Assembly: GCA_023419055.1 (NCBI GenBank)
Contig: JAEZYO010000179.1
Coordinates: 1 to 14,514 of the forward strand
Direction of reading: 5' to 3'
From: Pseudomonadota bacterium
GTDB taxonomy: Bacteria; Myxococcota; Polyangia; Polyangiales; Polyangiaceae
DNA: 14,514 nt
Shown: positions 12,222-14,514 of the stretch, piece by piece
How the letters are laid out: every line of letters begins with the position of its first letter
How positions within the stretch are numbered: position 1 is the stretch's first letter
The notes under the pieces: model-generated
Databases searched by the model: none
What the model was told of the DNA's origin: nothing
Seen by the model: only the letters and a program-made list of their open reading frames with translations
Program-made: the position numbers and the translations under genes

Positions 12222-14514
12222 CTACTGTGCGGCGCGCTCCGCGTCCTCCGGATCGCTGCGCACGAGCTTTGCGGGCGGCTTCCGACGGCGCAAACGCTGC
12301 CAGAAGCGAGTCACCTTCAGGTCGTCGAAGAGCGAGTAGGCGACCGGGGTCACGATCAGCGTCAAGGCGAGGCACAACGACTGGCCGCCGATCACGACCA
12401 CGGCGATGGTGCGCCGCTCCTCTGCGCCCGGGCCGGTACCGACCCAGAGCGGCAGCATGCCGGCCACGAGCGCCAACGTGGTCATCAAGATCGGGCGCAA
12501 GCGGTCGCGATTGGCTTGCAGGATGGCGGCCTCTCTCGGCATGCCGGCCTCGCGCAGCTTGTTCATGTGATCGACCTGGAGAATCGAGTTCTTCTTCACG
12601 ACGCCGAACAGCACGAGCAAGCCGAGGGCGGAGTAGAGGTTCAGCGTGTTACCCGTCGCCCAGAGGCTCACGAGCGCGAACGGTACGGAGAGCGGCAGCG
12701 CGAGCAGAATGGTGAGCGGGTGGACCAGGCTCTCGTACTGCGAGGCCAGGATCATGTACATGAAGATGATCGAGAGCAGGAACGCCCAAATGAACTCGTC
12801 GAAGGTGCGTTCGAGCTCCGCGCCGCGGCCCCGCACGCTCGAGGTGTACGCGGCCGGCAGATCCATCTCCTTCACCGCCCCCTTCAGCGCCTCCAGGCGG
12901 TCCGCGAGCGCGTAACCCGGGGCGACGCCGGCGCGCAAGCTCGCGACGCGTTGGCGGTCGAGGCGGTCGATGCGCGCCGGGCTCTCGGACGTGTCGATGC
13001 GCACCACGTTGTCGAGGCGCACGAGCCCCCCGGAGCTTGCGCCGGGGCTGCGTGACGTACCGACGGCGGGCGCGCTCCGGGGCACGTACAGACGGCTGAT
13101 CACGCTCGCCTGGTCACGGTCGGCCTCGATCAGGCGGAGCTGGACGTTGTAGTTCTCGTTCGCGCTCTTGTCGCGGAAGCGTGAGACCTCCTCGTCACCG
13201 CCGACCATCAAGCGGAGCGCCGTCGCGATGTCCTCCGTGCGGACGCCGAGATCGGCCGCTCGCTCGCGATCGATGAGGACGCTGAGCTCGGGCTTGTCAA
13301 GATCGAGCGTGGTGTCCGCGTCGACGATGCCTCCGAGCTTCTCGGAGCGCGCCTTGAGCTCGCGCGTGTAGCGATCCAGGGCCTCGAGCTCGGGCCCCTG
13401 GATCGAGAAATCGATCTCGAAATTGCCGCCGCCCAGGTTGAACGACGGGAGGTTCCGGACGGAGACGCGGAGATCGCGGAACTTCTTGAACTTCTTGCGC
13501 GCCGCCTGCATCACGTCGCGCTGCGTGTAGTTGCCTTGGAACGCGCGCTGCGGTTGACCCTTCAGCGTCTCGCGCACCAGGCGGCTGATCGAGAAGACGC
13601 GCTCCTCGTGGGGGGCGATGCGGACGTAGGCTTGCCCCGAGTTCACCCCGCCGATGAAGCTGCTGCCCGCCGTCACGAGCACGGTCTCGACGCCGCGGAT
13701 CGAGCGCAGCTCCGCGTCGACCTGGCGCATGACGTCGTCCATCGCGGCGATGCTGGCGTCGAGCGGCGCGGTGACGCGCACCTCGAACTCCGCCTCGTCG
13801 ACGTCGGACGGGATGTACTCCTGTCGCACCAGCCCGTAGAGCGGGATGGAAGACAGGATGATCGCGACCGCGCCGATCGCCACGCCGACCCGGCGCCGCA
13901 TCGCGAACGAGAGCGACCGCTCGTAGAGGCGATCCAGCCTGGCGTAAAAGCCGGTCCGCGATTTGGCGTCTTCGCCCCCGTGCCCGTGCTGAGCCTCTCG
14001 CTTCAAGAGGCGGGCGCTCATCATCGGGGTGAGCGTGAAGGACACGAACAGGCTCACCAGGATCGAGACCGCCGCCGTGATCCCGAACTGGAACAGGAAG
14101 CGGCCCGAGACCGAGGACATGAACGAGACGGGCACGAAGATCACGACCAAAGAGAGCGTGGTCGCGAGCACCGCGAGCCCGATCTCGCGCGTGGCCTCGC
14201 GCGCGGCGTCGAACGGACCGAGCCCCTTCTCTTCGACGAAGCGGAAGATGTTCTCGAGCACGACGATGGCGTCGTCGATCACGATGCCGACCATCAGCAC
14301 GAGCGCGAGCATCGTCACGCTGTTCAACGTGAAGTCGAGCGCCCACATCATGGCGAAGGTGGCGACGACGGAGGTCGGGATCGCGACGCCGGCGATCACG
14401 GTCGAGCGCCAGGAGCGCATGAACGCGAGCACCACCAGGCAAGCGAGGACGCTGCCGAGCACGAGGTGCAGGTTGATCTCGCCGAGGGCCGCGTAAATGT
14501 AGCGAGACTGATCC
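12222..14514 (-). CDS. RND efflux permease (AcrB/HAE1-type), C-terminal part; start outside the window
   Basis: About 763 codons are visible. The frame stays open to the right edge: upstream of the GTG at 14462 I read DQSRYIYAALGEINLHL, the usual RND lead-in to the second membrane helix, so the true start is beyond 14514 and 14462 is not a start. Visible landmarks are SWRSTVIAGVAIPTSVVATF, the proton-relay helix with VGIVIDDAIVVLENIF (paired Asp near 14274), the second-half periplasmic domains starting LVRQEYIPSDVDEAEFEVRV, the helix GLLVLFGVVKKNSILQVDH (Lys near 12594), RLRPILMTTLALVAGMLPLW and a C-terminal GGQSLCLALTLIVTPVAYSL. These fit proton-driven multidrug or hydrophobic-compound RND pumps rather than metal pumps. 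About one quarter of a usual protein of roughly 1030-1050 residues is missing. A Ser/Pro/Gly-rich insertion (SAPAVGTSRSPGASSGG) lies in a periplasmic subdomain. The adaptor gene is probably upstream, outside the window. Confidence 0.93.
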   Translation of the reverse strand, partial: DQSRYIYAALGEINLHLVLGSVLACLVVLAFMRSWRSTVIAGVAIPTSVVATFAMMWALDFTLNSVTMLALVLMVGIVIDDAIVVLENIFRFVEEKGLGPFDAAREATREIGLAVLATTLSLVVIFVPVSFMSSVSGRFLFQFGITAAVSILVSLFVSFTLTPMMSARLLKREAQHGHGGEDAKSRTGFYARLDRLYERSLSFAMRRRVGVAIGAVAIILSSIPLYGLVRQEYIPSDVDEAEFEVRVTAPLDASIAAMDDVMRQVDAELRSIRGVETVLVTAGSSFIGGVNSGQAYVRIAPHEERVFSISRLVRETLKGQPQRAFQGNYTQRDVMQAARKKFKKFRDLRVSVRNLPSFNLGGGNFEIDFSIQGPELEALDRYTRELKARSEKLGGIVDADTTLDLDKPELSVLIDRERAADLGVRTEDIATALRLMVGGDEEVSRFRDKSANENYNVQLRLIEADRDQASVISRLYVPRSAPAVGTSRSPGASSGGLVRLDNVVRIDTSESPARIDRLDRQRVASLRAGVAPGYALADRLEALKGAVKEMDLPAAYTSSVRGRGAELERTFDEFIWAFLLSIIFMYMILASQYESLVHPLTILLALPLSVPFALVSLWATGNTLNLYSALGLLVLFGVVKKNSILQVDHMNKLREAGMPREAAILQANRDRLRPILMTTLALVAGMLPLWVGTGPGAEERRTIAVVVIGGQSLCLALTLIVTPVAYSLFDDLKVTRFWQRLRRRKPPAKLVRSDPEDAERAAQ

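Noticed and set aside
11709..13055. 448-residue plus-strand frame entering the RND gene
   Set aside because: More than half lies antisense to RND motifs; His/Arg/Glu-rich with no recognisable domain.
14462..14514. GTG at 14462 as the start of the RND gene
   Set aside because: The frame remains open to the window edge and encodes the conserved RND sequence DQSRYIYAALGEI, so the gene starts outside the window.

Overview
The window is high-GC DNA with strongly biased codon use, so most long antisense frames are shadows. Its lipoproteins have a short signal, a lipobox cysteine and then long Gly/Ala/Ser linkers. It also carries an ECF sigma factor beside envelope proteins, a VIT-domain gene and several plant-polymer-degrading enzymes. 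Together these suggest a large-genome soil bacterium of the Myxococcota, most likely in the Polyangia (Sorangium/Polyangium-like). That assignment is inference from style and gene content; there is no marker gene here.

Layout, left to right. (1) Positions 1-358, minus strand: the start of a VIT-domain protein that runs off the left edge. (2) Positions 359-1012: a divergent region with no convincing gene, a few inverted repeats and AT-rich islands. (3) Positions 1013-4063, plus strand: a large multidomain GH10 endo-xylanase lipoprotein, closed by a strong hairpin terminator at 4096-4131. (4) Positions 4148-7142, minus strand: a PL1 pectate lyase lipoprotein preceded by a CE8 pectin methylesterase lipoprotein, probably co-transcribed with the esterase first. 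(5) Positions 7267-11632, minus strand: four genes in one direction, transcribed as a repeat-containing propeller-like lipoprotein, a probable outer-membrane barrel protein, an ECF sigma factor, and a single-pass membrane protein with a TPR-like C-terminus that may be the anti-sigma factor. The last two overlap by one base. (6) Positions 11633-12221: about 590 bases with no supported gene. (7) Positions 12222-14514, minus strand: the C-terminal part of an RND efflux permease whose start lies beyond the right edge.

How they fit together. The xylanase, pectin methylesterase and pectate lyase form a plant-cell-wall kit attacking hemicellulose and pectin. CE8 removes methyl esters from homogalacturonan and PL1 cleaves the resulting polygalacturonate. 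All three carry lipoboxes, so they are probably tethered to the cell envelope rather than released. The ECF sigma/membrane protein/barrel set directly upstream of the pectin genes could be an envelope-signalling unit that controls them; this is a hypothesis from gene order only. The VIT gene and the RND pump look like unrelated neighbours. I found no mobile element, tRNA, rRNA or CRISPR array.
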